A stretch of DNA of 64,000 nucleotides from CBDFKF01 sp965248765 (lineage in GTDB: Bacteria; Pseudomonadota; Alphaproteobacteria; VGEJ01): positions 1,302,001 to 1,366,000 of the forward strand of contig CBDFKF010000004.1 in assembly GCA_965248765.1 (NCBI GenBank), written 5' to 3'. The position numbers and the translations under genes are program-made. The stretch's first letter is position 1. Every line of letters begins with the position of its first letter. Shown here one piece after another: positions 52,870-61,653 of the stretch. The notes below the pieces were generated by a model. That model did not search any database. It was not told the DNA's origin and worked only from the letters and a program-made list of their open reading frames with translations.

Positions 52870-53910
52870 TCAGGTCAAACTTTGTTCGGGGCGCCCGCGC
52901 ACGAGTTGCGACAGCGTTACCGCCATCACCAGCGCGGCGCCGTTGAACAGGTTCTGCACGAAGGTGTCGGCGCCGAGGAAATTCAGGCCTGTAATCCCGG
53001 TCAACAGGAAAAACACCGCCAGGATTGAGCCCAGCGGGTTGAACCGCCCCGGGACAATGCTGGTGGCGCCAAGAAACGCCGCCGCGAACGCCGGCAACAG
53101 CAGCAAGTTTCCCGATAACGGGTCGGCACCGCCAGTGGTGCCGACATTGAGAATGCCCGCCATCGACGCAATCAACGACGATGCCGCGAGACTTACGGCC
53201 CTGACCCGGCCCACCCGGATCCCGCTGAGCCGCGCGACCTCGCGTCCCCGCCCCACAAACATGAGCTGCCGGCCCATCGCCGTGTATTCGAAGATGTACC
53301 AAATGACCGCGCCCAGAGCCATGGCGTAGTAGAACGCGAGCGGAATGCTGAACAGCCGCCGCACGATCACCCATTCGATCAGTGTCGACGAAATCCCGCT
53401 GAGAGTCATCGAACTGCTGATCCAGAATGTCAGGCCCTGAAGGACCGACGCGGTTCCCAGTGTCACGATCAGCGAGTGGATGCGGAAAAAGACGATAAAG
53501 AAAGCGTTGATGAGGCCGACCGCCACGCCCACCGCCAGGCACACCAGCATCGTGGGAATCAAAGGCCACTCGAAGCCGCCGCCGGTTCGGTTGAGAACAG
53601 CGAACAGCATCGCCGAGAAGATCAGGACATTGGCGATGGAAACGTCGAAGTCGCCCGATGTCAGCGGAATGATGAGGCCGAGCGTGAGCAGCAGCAGGAC
53701 TGAGTTGGACCCGAACACGATGGTCGAAAATGTCTGCCATTTCAGGAAGGACTCGGGACCGACGATGCTGAAGAAAACGATGACCGCGATCCAGGCTAGG
53801 ATGAGCCCGTAGCGTTCGGCCTGCGCGACCCAATTGAATCTGGCGCCGCGCCCCTCGCCAGCGCGCACGGTCGCCGGTACTTCGTTCTGGGACGGCTTTA
53901 GCTCCGGCAT
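52870..53910 (-). CDS. ABC transporter permease (RbsC/BPD_transp_2 family)
   Basis: The 346-residue permease has eight to ten membrane segments. The BPD_transp_2 hallmarks are LTLGLIIPLTSGDFDVSIANVL (quoted in part: SGDFDVSIAN), GLINAFFIVFFRIHSLIVTLG and the GRGREVARLSGIRVGRVRA coupling loop (in part). It transports sugars or related polar solutes with the ATPase encoded 12 nt upstream. Last gene of the minus-strand binding protein - ATPase - permease operon. Confidence 0.9.
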   Translation of the reverse strand: MPELKPSQNEVPATVRAGEGRGARFNWVAQAERYGLILAWIAVIVFFSIVGPESFLKWQTFSTIVFGSNSVLLLLTLGLIIPLTSGDFDVSIANVLIFSAMLFAVLNRTGGGFEWPLIPTMLVCLAVGVAVGLINAFFIVFFRIHSLIVTLGTASVLQGLTFWISSSMTLSGISSTLIEWVIVRRLFSIPLAFYYAMALGAVIWYIFEYTAMGRQLMFVGRGREVARLSGIRVGRVRAVSLAASSLIASMAGILNVGTTGGADPLSGNLLLLPAFAAAFLGATSIVPGRFNPLGSILAVFFLLTGITGLNFLGADTFVQNLFNGAALVMAVTLSQLVRGRPEQSLT

Positions 53911-53922
53911 GATTTTTCCGAA

Positions 53923-55506
53923 CTACGCGCTCCTTGCCGACATGCTGAGAAGCGTCGTTTCGGCGATGCGGTCCTTGTTGACATCGGATCCTGCTAGTTG
54001 CTGGACGATCTTGCCACGCGCGAGAATCAGCACGCGGTCGCAAATCGCCGCCAACTGTTCGTAGTCGGTGCTGGCGCAGATCACCATCGTGCCGCCTTTC
54101 GCAGCTTCCGTGATCGCCTTGAACACTTGCTGCCGCGCGCCAACATCGACCCCTTGCGTCGGCTCGTCGAGAAGCAGCAACGAGGGCTCGGTCTGAAGCC
54201 ACTTGGCGAACAGCACCTTTTGTTGGTTGCCGCCACTCAGGCTCTGAAACTGCATTTGCGGCGCGTTAGGCCTGACGTCGTGTTTTGCCCCGAGATCGCG
54301 GGTCGATCGCTGCATGGCCCCGCGATCGAGACCAAATCCTCTAAAAAACTTGCGCAGAACCGGCAGGGTTACGTTGTCCGAAATCGACAGGTCGCCCACG
54401 CCGCCGGCGCCCTGACGGTCGGACGGCAGAAGGGCGATGCCGTTTTTCATGGCAGCTCCGGGCGACGTGTGCTCAAGGTCGATGGTCTTGCCGTTGAGGC
54501 GAAGTACGCCCTCCGTTGCCGGGGTAGCGCCGAACACCAAATAAAGAACATCGTCGAATCCCGAGCCGATCAGGCCCGTCAGGCCCAGCACCTCGCCTTT
54601 GTGAAGTTCGATGCTTACGTTCCTCACGCTTCCGCCGGTCAGATTGGTGATCGCGATGTCAACTTCTTGCCCTGTGTGATCGAGGGCCTCCGCCAGAAAG
54701 GGTTCGACACGGCGACCCAGGATGGTCTCCACGAAATCCTGTTTCGTCGCGTCCGCCGTAACCAGCGTTCCCGCGACACGGCCGTCACGCAAGACCGTCG
54801 CACGGTCTGTCAGCGCCAAGACCTCGTCAACGTCGTGCGAGACGAAGATCACGCTGGTCCCCTCCTCGACGATGCCGCGCACCAGATCGATCAGCTGCTC
54901 GACACCCTGTTTGGGTAGGAAGGGCGTGGGTTCGTCGAGAAACAGGATGCCCGGGTTTCCGTGCGCCTCGCGCTCGGCGCGGATGTCCTGGAACGCTCTC
55001 ACGATCGCCAGCAATGCCCGCTCGACCTGCGGAATTTCGTCGACCCGGACGGTCGGGTCGATGCTCACCCCGAATCGGGCAAACGTTTCTTCTGCTTTGC
55101 GCCTCTCTGCATCCCACGCGATGTGAAGGCTGTTGTGGGACACGAAGTCCCCGATCTTGAGGTTTTCGAGCACGGTAAGGGACGGCACGAGTCCGAGCTG
55201 CTGGTGCACGAAGGCGAGCCCCAATTCGCGGAACCGACCTGGCGCGAGCGGCAGCGGCACCGTCTTGCCGTAGATTTCGAGGTAGCCGCCTGGGTCAGGG
55301 GCATGAAACCCGGACAGCACCTTGATGAAGGTCGACTTGCCCGAACCGTTCTCGCCCACGAGACCATGCACTTCGCCGCGGCGGGTATTAATCGTGACGT
55401 CGTCCAGTGCCCGTTCGCCCCCGAAGCTCTTGGACAGATGCCGCGCCAATAGAGCTGGGGCGCCGGAATCCGGCGCCCCCTCGATGGCCTCGGCCGTGAG
55501 GGTCAC
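53923..55506 (-). CDS. sugar-type ABC transporter ATP-binding protein (RbsA/MglA family)
   Basis: This 527-residue double ATPase has a canonical first half: Walker A GENGSGKST (~residues 52-60) and Walker B ILFLDEPT, with a degenerate signature around QVERALLAIVRA. The second half has a degenerate P-loop (GLTGLIGSGFDD), intact signature LSGGNQQKVLFAKW and Walker B LLLLDEPTQGVDVGA. This asymmetry is normal for RbsA/MglA. It begins one base after the binding-protein gene's stop. Confidence 0.92.
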   Translation of the reverse strand: MTLTAEAIEGAPDSGAPALLARHLSKSFGGERALDDVTINTRRGEVHGLVGENGSGKSTFIKVLSGFHAPDPGGYLEIYGKTVPLPLAPGRFRELGLAFVHQQLGLVPSLTVLENLKIGDFVSHNSLHIAWDAERRKAEETFARFGVSIDPTVRVDEIPQVERALLAIVRAFQDIRAEREAHGNPGILFLDEPTPFLPKQGVEQLIDLVRGIVEEGTSVIFVSHDVDEVLALTDRATVLRDGRVAGTLVTADATKQDFVETILGRRVEPFLAEALDHTGQEVDIAITNLTGGSVRNVSIELHKGEVLGLTGLIGSGFDDVLYLVFGATPATEGVLRLNGKTIDLEHTSPGAAMKNGIALLPSDRQGAGGVGDLSISDNVTLPVLRKFFRGFGLDRGAMQRSTRDLGAKHDVRPNAPQMQFQSLSGGNQQKVLFAKWLQTEPSLLLLDEPTQGVDVGARQQVFKAITEAAKGGTMVICASTDYEQLAAICDRVLILARGKIVQQLAGSDVNKDRIAETTLLSMSARSA

Positions 55507-56634
55507 TTACTCGAGGCCCCACAACTTGCGGAAGCCGACGACGTGTGTGTCTCCGTAGCCGCGGTCGTAGTCCGCCGGGGTGCCGGCGTCCTTCGCGTTT
55601 GCTTCCGTGAACAAATAGAACGGGACGTTCAATTCATCGGGCTCTTCAAGGCCGCACAGCGTACGCATGTGCGAATCGATAATCGCGCGGCCGATCCAGC
55701 CGAGGCTTTCGCCTACGTCCATCTCGACCTCGCCCTGTTGGATCAAGTCGATCACGAAGGGTGTCCCGTTGAAGGTGGCAATCTTTACGTTTCCACCCCG
55801 GCCCGATATGCGCACTGCAGGGACCACGAACTGCGACATCGAATCGTAGATTGGAATGATGTAGTTGATGTCCGGGTTTGCGAGCAATGCAGACTGTACG
55901 CTCGATTGAATCTTGGTCGACCATTCGGGCACCGGCGCGTTGATGTAGCCAACTTCTTCGCATCCCGGGCAATTCTTCGCCAGTTCATCCCGGATGCCCG
56001 CGACGAAGGGCGCCGTGGGCACGATCTCATCCGAACCGATGATCAGGACGTTGGCATTGCCGTTGGTCTGGGTGATGGCCCAATTGGCGAGTATCCGTCC
56101 CACCCGGTTGAAGCTCAGGGGTACGACGCCATCGATGCCGACGGTCGTGTAGATCGGCTCTTGGGTAAGGTCATAGAAGTGAGAAGTCTTGACCTTTATG
56201 CTGGCGTCACGCGCCGCCTTGATTTGCGGCCCGATCACCTTTGGGTCGACTCCGCCTAGCAGATCGATCAAGTCGAAGCCTTCGTTGATCGCGAAGTTGA
56301 TCCCCTGCACCCATTGGGTCGGTTGGGCTTGGTTCTCCCATTCGACTACTTCAAAACCCACCTCTTTACCCGCTTCGATCATCGCCAAGGCGATGTTCTT
56401 GGTGAACGGATTGGCGCTCGAGACGGGTATGGTCATGATCCGTTTTCCGGCCATGCATGCCTGGGCGTCGAACGCAGGACCCGGGGCTTGGAATCCCGGC
56501 AGGGTTTTGTGGGCCTCCACCATCGCGCGGGCAGCTTCGAGATCAGCCTGCGCGGCGACGGGCGCGCTGTGGCCGAACCAAACCGTAGCCGCCACGGCAA
56601 CCGCGGCAGCCGAACCGATTGGTACTCTGAACAT
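55507..56634 (-). CDS. sugar-type ABC transporter substrate-binding protein
   Basis: The 375-residue protein has a Sec signal (hydrophobic AAAVAVAATVWFG, cleavage near PVAAQA) and a Peripla_BP_4 fold: IMTIPVSSANPFTKNIALAM, VVEWENQAQPTQWVQG (part) and VLIIGSDEIVPTAPFVAG (part). Two Cys (CPGCEE) lie mid-protein. It is the first gene of the Rbs-type operon. The nearby ureidoglycolate lyase and allantoinase-like genes suggest a ureide or nucleoside-type ligand rather than ribose; this is inference. Confidence 0.88.
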   Translation of the reverse strand: MFRVPIGSAAAVAVAATVWFGHSAPVAAQADLEAARAMVEAHKTLPGFQAPGPAFDAQACMAGKRIMTIPVSSANPFTKNIALAMIEAGKEVGFEVVEWENQAQPTQWVQGINFAINEGFDLIDLLGGVDPKVIGPQIKAARDASIKVKTSHFYDLTQEPIYTTVGIDGVVPLSFNRVGRILANWAITQTNGNANVLIIGSDEIVPTAPFVAGIRDELAKNCPGCEEVGYINAPVPEWSTKIQSSVQSALLANPDINYIIPIYDSMSQFVVPAVRISGRGGNVKIATFNGTPFVIDLIQQGEVEMDVGESLGWIGRAIIDSHMRTLCGLEEPDELNVPFYLFTEANAKDAGTPADYDRGYGDTHVVGFRKLWGLE

Positions 56635-56982
56635 TGCCTGTCTCCTCTCCTGTATGATTATGATTCTGGGCTCCCCAAAGTGTGGTCCGCAACCGCGAAC
56701 CCCACGAGTGCGTGAGGCATCGTACTGCGCTTCAGGCCCCAGAAGAGGCGGCTTTTTCGCCTACTTCCATCGTTGACGATAATCTTCTACCGGGCCTCCT
56801 CGACTTGAGCCTCGTTTCGGCGCGGAACCCGCGGCACAAGGGCCGGCCACATCGTCGGCCGGCATGCTCCCTCCCAACCCATCTTGTTGCGAGCCGGAAT
56901 GGCTGATGCTCTCTCTCTACGGCAAGTTCTCTCACACGGCACGGAGGGTCAACTCCAGATTTGCTGGCGCCGCAGCAGATGC
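56635..56982. other. upstream region of the Rbs-type operon
   Basis: No convincing gene. It lies between the binding-protein start and the frame of the allA remnant and should contain the operon promoter on the minus strand. A short hairpin AGGCG-GCTTTTT-CGCCT is visible near 56744-56760. I could not define an operator. Confidence 0.4.
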
Positions 56983-57051
56983 CTACTCTAGAGTGACAAT
57001 TACCGGCTCTGTGACATTCCACCAGTCGGTGTCGCGCGGGCCGCCGGCCTC

Positions 57052-57456
57052 TCACATCAGGACTCCGAACTCGCCGGCCGTGCCGATCGTTGCCAGAGGG
57101 TGGTGCCAGGTCCCCACCGTGTAGTTCACGCCTTGGTGACCCTGGACGATGAAGGCTTGCAACCGCGACGGATCGGGGGCATCGGCGCCGATTCCCGGGG
57201 CGACGATGACGAGATATCGCTCGGCGCGGAGCGGAAAAAAGGTCTGAGACGAAAACGGATGGCGTTCCAGATCGGTCACCGTCAGCGGGAACGACGCGGG
57301 GCTTGCCCGCACCAAGCACACATTGATCCTGGCCTGATCACGTAAGTTGGCAACCTGCGCCGCGTGATCCAGCCGGTTGCCATCGCCCGAGCTCTCCAGC
57401 ACTTGGCCAAACGGGGCGAAGGCTTCCGCGTCGATGGGGTGCGCGACAATCTTCAC
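57052..57456 (-). CDS. allA: ureidoglycolate lyase, C terminus cut by in-frame TGA
   Basis: The 134-residue cupin-type product has MKIVAHPIDAEAFAPFGQVL at the start, the LERHPFSSQTFFPL metal-region block and GVNYTVGTWHHPL with the metal His pair. Ureidoglycolate lyase splits ureidoglycolate into glyoxylate and urea. It stops at TGA 57052-57054 after GEFGVLM, but the frame continues for 22 sense codons, EAGGPRDTDWWNVTEPVIV..., to TAG at 56983-56985. That is the usual C-terminal strand, giving the normal family length of ~157. A sense codon (Trp is likely) has become a stop, so the product lacks its last strand. Confidence 0.78.
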   Translation of the reverse strand: MKIVAHPIDAEAFAPFGQVLESSGDGNRLDHAAQVANLRDQARINVCLVRASPASFPLTVTDLERHPFSSQTFFPLRAERYLVIVAPGIGADAPDPSRLQAFIVQGHQGVNYTVGTWHHPLATIGTAGEFGVLM

Positions 57457-57518
57457 GGCCTGTTCCTTCTCAACTCGCGGAGAACCCCATGGTCCTGGCG
57501 GGGGCGCAGCGGGTCAAC

Positions 57519-57534
57519 CGTTGACGCCACTGAC
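57519..57534. repeat. target-site duplication, left copy
   Basis: CGTTGACGCCACTGAC directly abuts the left end of the ISNCY element and is repeated exactly at 58933-58948. Confidence 0.85.
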
Positions 57535-58931
57535 TGTCACTAACACACGATATGTCCGGTTTATGTACCAGACGATCTGTCCGGATTTAGAAGCTCTCCA
57601 GGCTATGGAGGGTTTGGATGCGCCGGACAGAGCAGTTGCAGGGACTGAGATTGATGAAGTTCGAGGAGGTTTACGGCCGCACCCATCGGGGTTGCTTGAG
57701 CCAAGCCGAGGCGGCGGAGGTTCTCGGCGTTTCAGAGCGCACCTTCCGGCGCTGGCGCGACCGCTATGAGGCGGACGGCGCGGAAGGGCTCTACGATCGC
57801 CGTCTGGGCCGGGTCTCGGCGCGGCGCGCGGCGGTCGACGAGGTGACGGCGCTGTTGGCGCTGTTCGACACCCGCTACTGGGACTTCACCGCCAAGCACT
57901 TCCACGAGAAGCTGGTCGCGGACTATGCCTTCAAGCGCAGCTACAACTGGGTGCGGCTGAGCTTGCAGGCCCATGGGCGAAGACGGGCGGCGCCCAGGCG
58001 CGGGGCGCACCGGCGCAAGCGGCCGCGCCGCGCGCTGCCCGGCATGATGCTGCATCAAGACGGCTCAAGCCACGCGTGGGTCCCCGATCAGTGGTGGGAC
58101 CTGATCGTCACCATGGACGACACCACCAGTGAGATCTACTCGGCCTTCTTCGTCGCCGAAGAGGGCACGATGTCGAGCTTTCAGGGGGTGTCCGAGGCGA
58201 TCCGGGCCAAGGGGCTGTTCTGCTCGCTCTATGCCGACCGCGCCGGCCACTACTGGCACACCCCTGAGGCCGGCGGCACGGTCGACAAGGACAATCCGAC
58301 CCAGTTCGGCCGCGCCCTGGCCCAGCTCGGCATCGAGCTGATCCCGGCCTACTCGCCCGAGGCAAGGGGGCGCTCGGAACGCATGTTCGCCACCCTGCAG
58401 AAGCGCCTGCCCCAGGAGCTCAGGCTCGCCGGCATCACCGACATGGCCCAGGCCAACCGCTTCCTCAAGGAGCTCTACCTGCCAGGCCACAACGCCCGCT
58501 TCGCGGTGCCGCCGGAAGCCGAGGGCACCGCCTTCGTGCCCTTCGCCGGTACCCTCGACGACATCCTCTGCGTGCAGCAGGAGCGCACCGTCTCCAACGA
58601 CAACACCGTGCGCTACAAACGCCTGGTGCTGGCGATCCCGCCCGACCGCCATCGCCGCCACTACGTCAAGGCAAGGGTCCGGGTCCACGAATACCCCGAC
58701 CGCACCCTCGCCGTCTTCCATGGGCCGCGCTGCCTGGCCCGATACCAGGCCGACGGATCGCCCATCAACACAAGCCACAGACAGGCCGCGTGATCCGCTT
58801 CGACGCGACCGGCCAGTGGATAAGGGGACGGCCCCTCCGCGCCCGACCCCTTATCCACTGGCCCAACAACCACAACTGAAGCGGTCAATTCATATGGTAC
58901 ATAAACCGGTCAATTCAGTTTGTTCTCGACA
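57535..58931 (+). mobile_element. ISNCY-family (IS1202-like) insertion sequence, apparently intact
   Basis: This ~1397-bp element has terminal inverted repeats of about 37 bp. Left begins TGTCACTAACACACGATATG and right (complement) TGTCGAGAACAAACTGAATT. The core CCGGTTTATGTACCA is perfect (57556-57570 against 58895-58909), and at each end an 11-mer of the form GA-x-x-TG-x-CCGG occurs twice. The flanking 16-bp direct repeats show a simple insertion, and the well-matched ends and open transposase suggest a recent one. Confidence 0.88.
57618..58793 (+). CDS. ISNCY-family transposase
   Basis: The 391-residue transposase starts MRRTEQLQGLRLMKFEEVYG with GGAGGG 7 nt upstream. An N-terminal helix-turn-helix (LSQAEAAEVLGVSERTFRRW) is followed by the integrase-fold catalytic core: LHQDGSSHAWVPDQWWDLIV (part, first Asp), LYADRAGHYWH (second Asp) and ELIPAYSPEARGRSERMFAT with the catalytic Glu region (part). 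The pattern is that of ISNCY/IS1202-related DDE enzymes. The reading frame is intact. Confidence 0.9.
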   Translation: MRRTEQLQGLRLMKFEEVYGRTHRGCLSQAEAAEVLGVSERTFRRWRDRYEADGAEGLYDRRLGRVSARRAAVDEVTALLALFDTRYWDFTAKHFHEKLVADYAFKRSYNWVRLSLQAHGRRRAAPRRGAHRRKRPRRALPGMMLHQDGSSHAWVPDQWWDLIVTMDDTTSEIYSAFFVAEEGTMSSFQGVSEAIRAKGLFCSLYADRAGHYWHTPEAGGTVDKDNPTQFGRALAQLGIELIPAYSPEARGRSERMFATLQKRLPQELRLAGITDMAQANRFLKELYLPGHNARFAVPPEAEGTAFVPFAGTLDDILCVQQERTVSNDNTVRYKRLVLAIPPDRHRRHYVKARVRVHEYPDRTLAVFHGPRCLARYQADGSPINTSHRQAA

Positions 58932-58932
58932 T

Positions 58933-58948
58933 CGTTGACGCCACTGAC
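58933..58948. repeat. target-site duplication, right copy
   Basis: Exact copy of 57519-57534, one base outside the right inverted repeat of the ISNCY element. Confidence 0.85.
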
Positions 58949-59127
58949 GACCGGCTCCATCCTGGTGGGTGTGCGGGCTCGCCTCCAAACGCCAGAGCCT
59001 CGTGCGAACCCCGGCTTGCTCGACGCCTTTGTCGGTAGAATTCCGGAGATCACGGCCGGCGCACGATGCCTCGTCGCGCCTTGTCGCGCGACTTCTGAGC
59101 CTTTCGCGAACCGAAGAGGATCCCGCC

Positions 59128-60495
59128 GTGCCAAACGCCCCGACCACCGCGGTTGCGCAGGCCCGTGCCAACCTCGACCATATCCGGCGTTACAACGAGA
59201 CGGTCAATGCAATCATGACCGTGACCGAGGATGCGGCCCTGGCCGAGGCCGAGCGGGCGGACGCTGCCGCCGCCGACGGACGGTGGCTCGGCCTCCTGCA
59301 CGGCATGACGGTCGCCGTCAAGGACAACATCGATACAGCAGGCGTACGCACCACCAGCGGCGCGACGTTCCTGGCGGACCGCATACCGAACGCCGATGCC
59401 CCGGTCGTCCAGCGCTTGCGCACCAATGGTGCCGTGATCGTCGGCAAGGCCACCATGCAGGAACTCGCGTTCGGCATCCGCTCCGAGAATCCGGTGGCCG
59501 GCGTCTGCCGCAATCCCTGGGCGCTCGACCGCGTGCCGGGCGGTTCAAGCGGCGGGTCCGGCGCTGCCGTCGCCACGGACATGTGCGTCGGCGCGCTCGG
59601 CACCGACACGGGCGGATCGGTGCGCCTCCCGGCCGCGATGAACGGTGTCGTAGGCCTGCGCCCGACCCACGGACGCTTGTCGATCAGCGGCATCCTGCCA
59701 GTCAGCGTAACCCACGATACGGTCGGCCCGATGGCGCGGCGGGTCGAGGACGTGGCTCGTCTGTTCGCCGCACTGGCGGGCCACGACCCACTGGACGCCC
59801 AATCGCAGGACGGCGCGCTGGAGAACTTCCTGCCGAGGCTCGGCGACGGTATAGAGGGGAAACGCGTCGGGATTCCCAAATTGTTCTATTTCGAGAACTT
59901 GGACGCCGACGTGGAACATGCCGTGCGCGCCGCCGCCTCGGTACTTGAAAGCCTCGGCGCGGTCCTCGAAGAGGTTACCCTCGAGGGAGCCGATCGCGCG
60001 CACGCGTGGGCCCAGACGATTATCTATTCGGATATCTGCGCCGTGCACGCGGACAGACTCGAAAACCATCCCGAGCAGTTTTCGGCTTCGGTCTACGAGC
60101 GCATGAAGCCCGGATTGGACTACACCGGTGTCGACTATGCCCGGGCGTTGCGGGCACGCGAGGCGTGGCGCCAGACCTTGCGGCGCGTCTTCGAGCAGGT
60201 TGACATGGTGTTGATGCCGACCACACCGGGCGAACCGCCTCCGCTCGACGATTCACGGACCCTCAAGGCCGCTACCCACGACGCTACGCGTTTTACGTAT
60301 GGCGGCGGCCTCGCTGGAGTGCCGAGCCTGTCCTTGCCCTGCGGCTTCACGAGTGGCGGTCTTCCCATCGGGGTAATGCTCGAGGCGGCCTTGTGTGGGG
60401 AGCCACTTCTGCTGCGCGCGGGATATGCCTACCAGAGCGTCACCGACTGGCACCGGCGCCGACCGCCGATCCTGGAGGCACGCTCGACCACTTGA
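59128..60495 (+). CDS. amidase-signature hydrolase
   Basis: The 455-residue amidase is started at GTG 59128 (VPNAPTTAVAQARANLDH), which has AGAGGA 8 nt upstream; the longer frame from 58969 has no ribosome-binding site and a low-complexity N terminus. Triad: Lys65 (TVAVKDNIDTAG), Ser140 (PGGSSGGSGAAV) and Ser164 (GTDTGGSVRLPAA). It lies just outside the ISNCY element, which therefore inserted in its upstream region and may have altered its expression. It converges with the PuuE-like gene. Substrate unknown; a ureide or carbamoyl amide would fit the surroundings. Confidence 0.87.
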   Translation: MPNAPTTAVAQARANLDHIRRYNETVNAIMTVTEDAALAEAERADAAAADGRWLGLLHGMTVAVKDNIDTAGVRTTSGATFLADRIPNADAPVVQRLRTNGAVIVGKATMQELAFGIRSENPVAGVCRNPWALDRVPGGSSGGSGAAVATDMCVGALGTDTGGSVRLPAAMNGVVGLRPTHGRLSISGILPVSVTHDTVGPMARRVEDVARLFAALAGHDPLDAQSQDGALENFLPRLGDGIEGKRVGIPKLFYFENLDADVEHAVRAAASVLESLGAVLEEVTLEGADRAHAWAQTIIYSDICAVHADRLENHPEQFSASVYERMKPGLDYTGVDYARALRAREAWRQTLRRVFEQVDMVLMPTTPGEPPPLDDSRTLKAATHDATRFTYGGGLAGVPSLSLPCGFTSGGLPIGVMLEAALCGEPLLLRAGYAYQSVTDWHRRRPPILEARSTT

Positions 60496-60614
60496 AAATG
60501 ACACTGGTCGCCGGCCTCATCATGAGGGCGTCCGTACCTCCGCACCTGATTGGGGACCACTCCCCTATGCGCGAGCAACCGCGTCCTGACCGGTCACCCC
60601 GGGGGCTTGCCCGC

Positions 60615-61544
60615 TCAGACTTCGAACTCGTGGTGGTGCTCGTTCCACCAGTTGGCGATTTCGAGGCGAGTGGCGAACCAGACGGCCCCCTTTTTCTGCG
60701 CATAATCGATGAAATCGCTGAGCGCCGACATACGGCCAGCCTGGCCGATCAGGCGCGGGTGCAGGCCGATATTCATCATGCGGGGGTACGTCGCGCCTTC
60801 CTCCCAGTAATAATCGAAGCCGCGTTTCACGAGATCGTAAAAGTCATTGGGGCCCCCGAAGCCCTGCGGCATGACGTAGCGGCCGTCATTGTAAGTGAAG
60901 GTGTAGGGCAAGATGAGATGCTGCTTGCCTTTGACATCGACGTAATAGGGAAGATCGTCGTTGTAGGCGTCCGAGTCGTAAACGAAGCCGCCCTCTTCGA
61001 CCAGCAGTTCGCGGGTGTGAACCGACGGGCCATAGCGGCAATACCAGCCAAGCGGCCGCTGTCCGCAGGTTTCCTCAAACGATATGATCGCCGCTTCGAT
61101 GTGGGCCTTTTCTTCTTCGCGCGACAGAAGCCATACTTCTTCCCAGCGCCAGCCGTGGCTGCACGGTTCGTGGTTGCTGTCGCGCAACCATTGGGCGACT
61201 TCGGGGTTGCGTTCCAGCGCCACCGCGGCGGCAAAGAATGTGACCGGAATTTTCTTTTGGTCGAATAGGCGCTGTAGCCGCCAGATGCCGGCGCGCAGAC
61301 CGTATTCGTAGACCGATTCCATAGCCAGATCGCGATAGCCCGGAGTCATGGCGTAGGAAAGTTCCGCCAGGCCGGCCTCATTCTTGCCATCGGCCGCCAT
61401 GTGAACTTCGGAACCCTCTTCGAAATTGATGATGATATTGACGACGACGCGCGCATCGTTCGGCCACACAACCTTCGGGATGTTGCGGCCGTACCCGATG
61501 TAGTCGCGCCTGGGGCCCGGTATTTCCTTGTCGGCGATCTTCAT
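60615..61544 (-). CDS. puuE: PuuE-type allantoinase / cyclic imidase (NodB fold)
   Basis: The 309-residue protein starts MKIADKEIPGPRRDYIGYGR with GAGAGGG upstream; PuuE of pseudomonads is 308 residues. Shared segments are RDYIGYGRN, NFEEGSEVHM, SVYEYGLRAGIWRLQRLF, SHGWRWEEVW, PLGWYCRYGPS, YDSDAYNDDLPY and IGLHPRLIGQAGR. PuuE-type enzymes are metal-independent allantoinases in the polysaccharide-deacetylase superfamily, and close relatives open cyclic imides. With allA nearby, allantoin breakdown is the simplest reading. Confidence 0.82.
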   Translation of the reverse strand: MKIADKEIPGPRRDYIGYGRNIPKVVWPNDARVVVNIIINFEEGSEVHMAADGKNEAGLAELSYAMTPGYRDLAMESVYEYGLRAGIWRLQRLFDQKKIPVTFFAAAVALERNPEVAQWLRDSNHEPCSHGWRWEEVWLLSREEEKAHIEAAIISFEETCGQRPLGWYCRYGPSVHTRELLVEEGGFVYDSDAYNDDLPYYVDVKGKQHLILPYTFTYNDGRYVMPQGFGGPNDFYDLVKRGFDYYWEEGATYPRMMNIGLHPRLIGQAGRMSALSDFIDYAQKKGAVWFATRLEIANWWNEHHHEFEV

Positions 61545-61653
61545 GACCCTCTCCCGGTGAATGTCGTTTTCGAGCACGTGGGTTCACTTCGGATCGAGTG
61601 GGACCTACTTGAACCAAAGCGCCGCATCGCGGCAGGGGACGTCCTGATCGCGC

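Noticed and set aside
52691..54202. 503-codon minus-strand open frame
   Set aside because: Shadow frame over the RbsC-like permease and the end of the ATPase; Arg/Pro-rich composition typical of an out-of-frame GC-rich reading.
10041..57054. TGA read as tryptophan (altered code) to explain two interrupted genes
   Set aside because: Many intact genes here end in TGA, including coupled ATGA junctions, so TGA works as stop; local mutations or errors are simpler.
58920..59948. 342-codon plus-strand open frame
   Set aside because: Overlaps the amidase in another frame and is Arg/Gly-rich without a domain.
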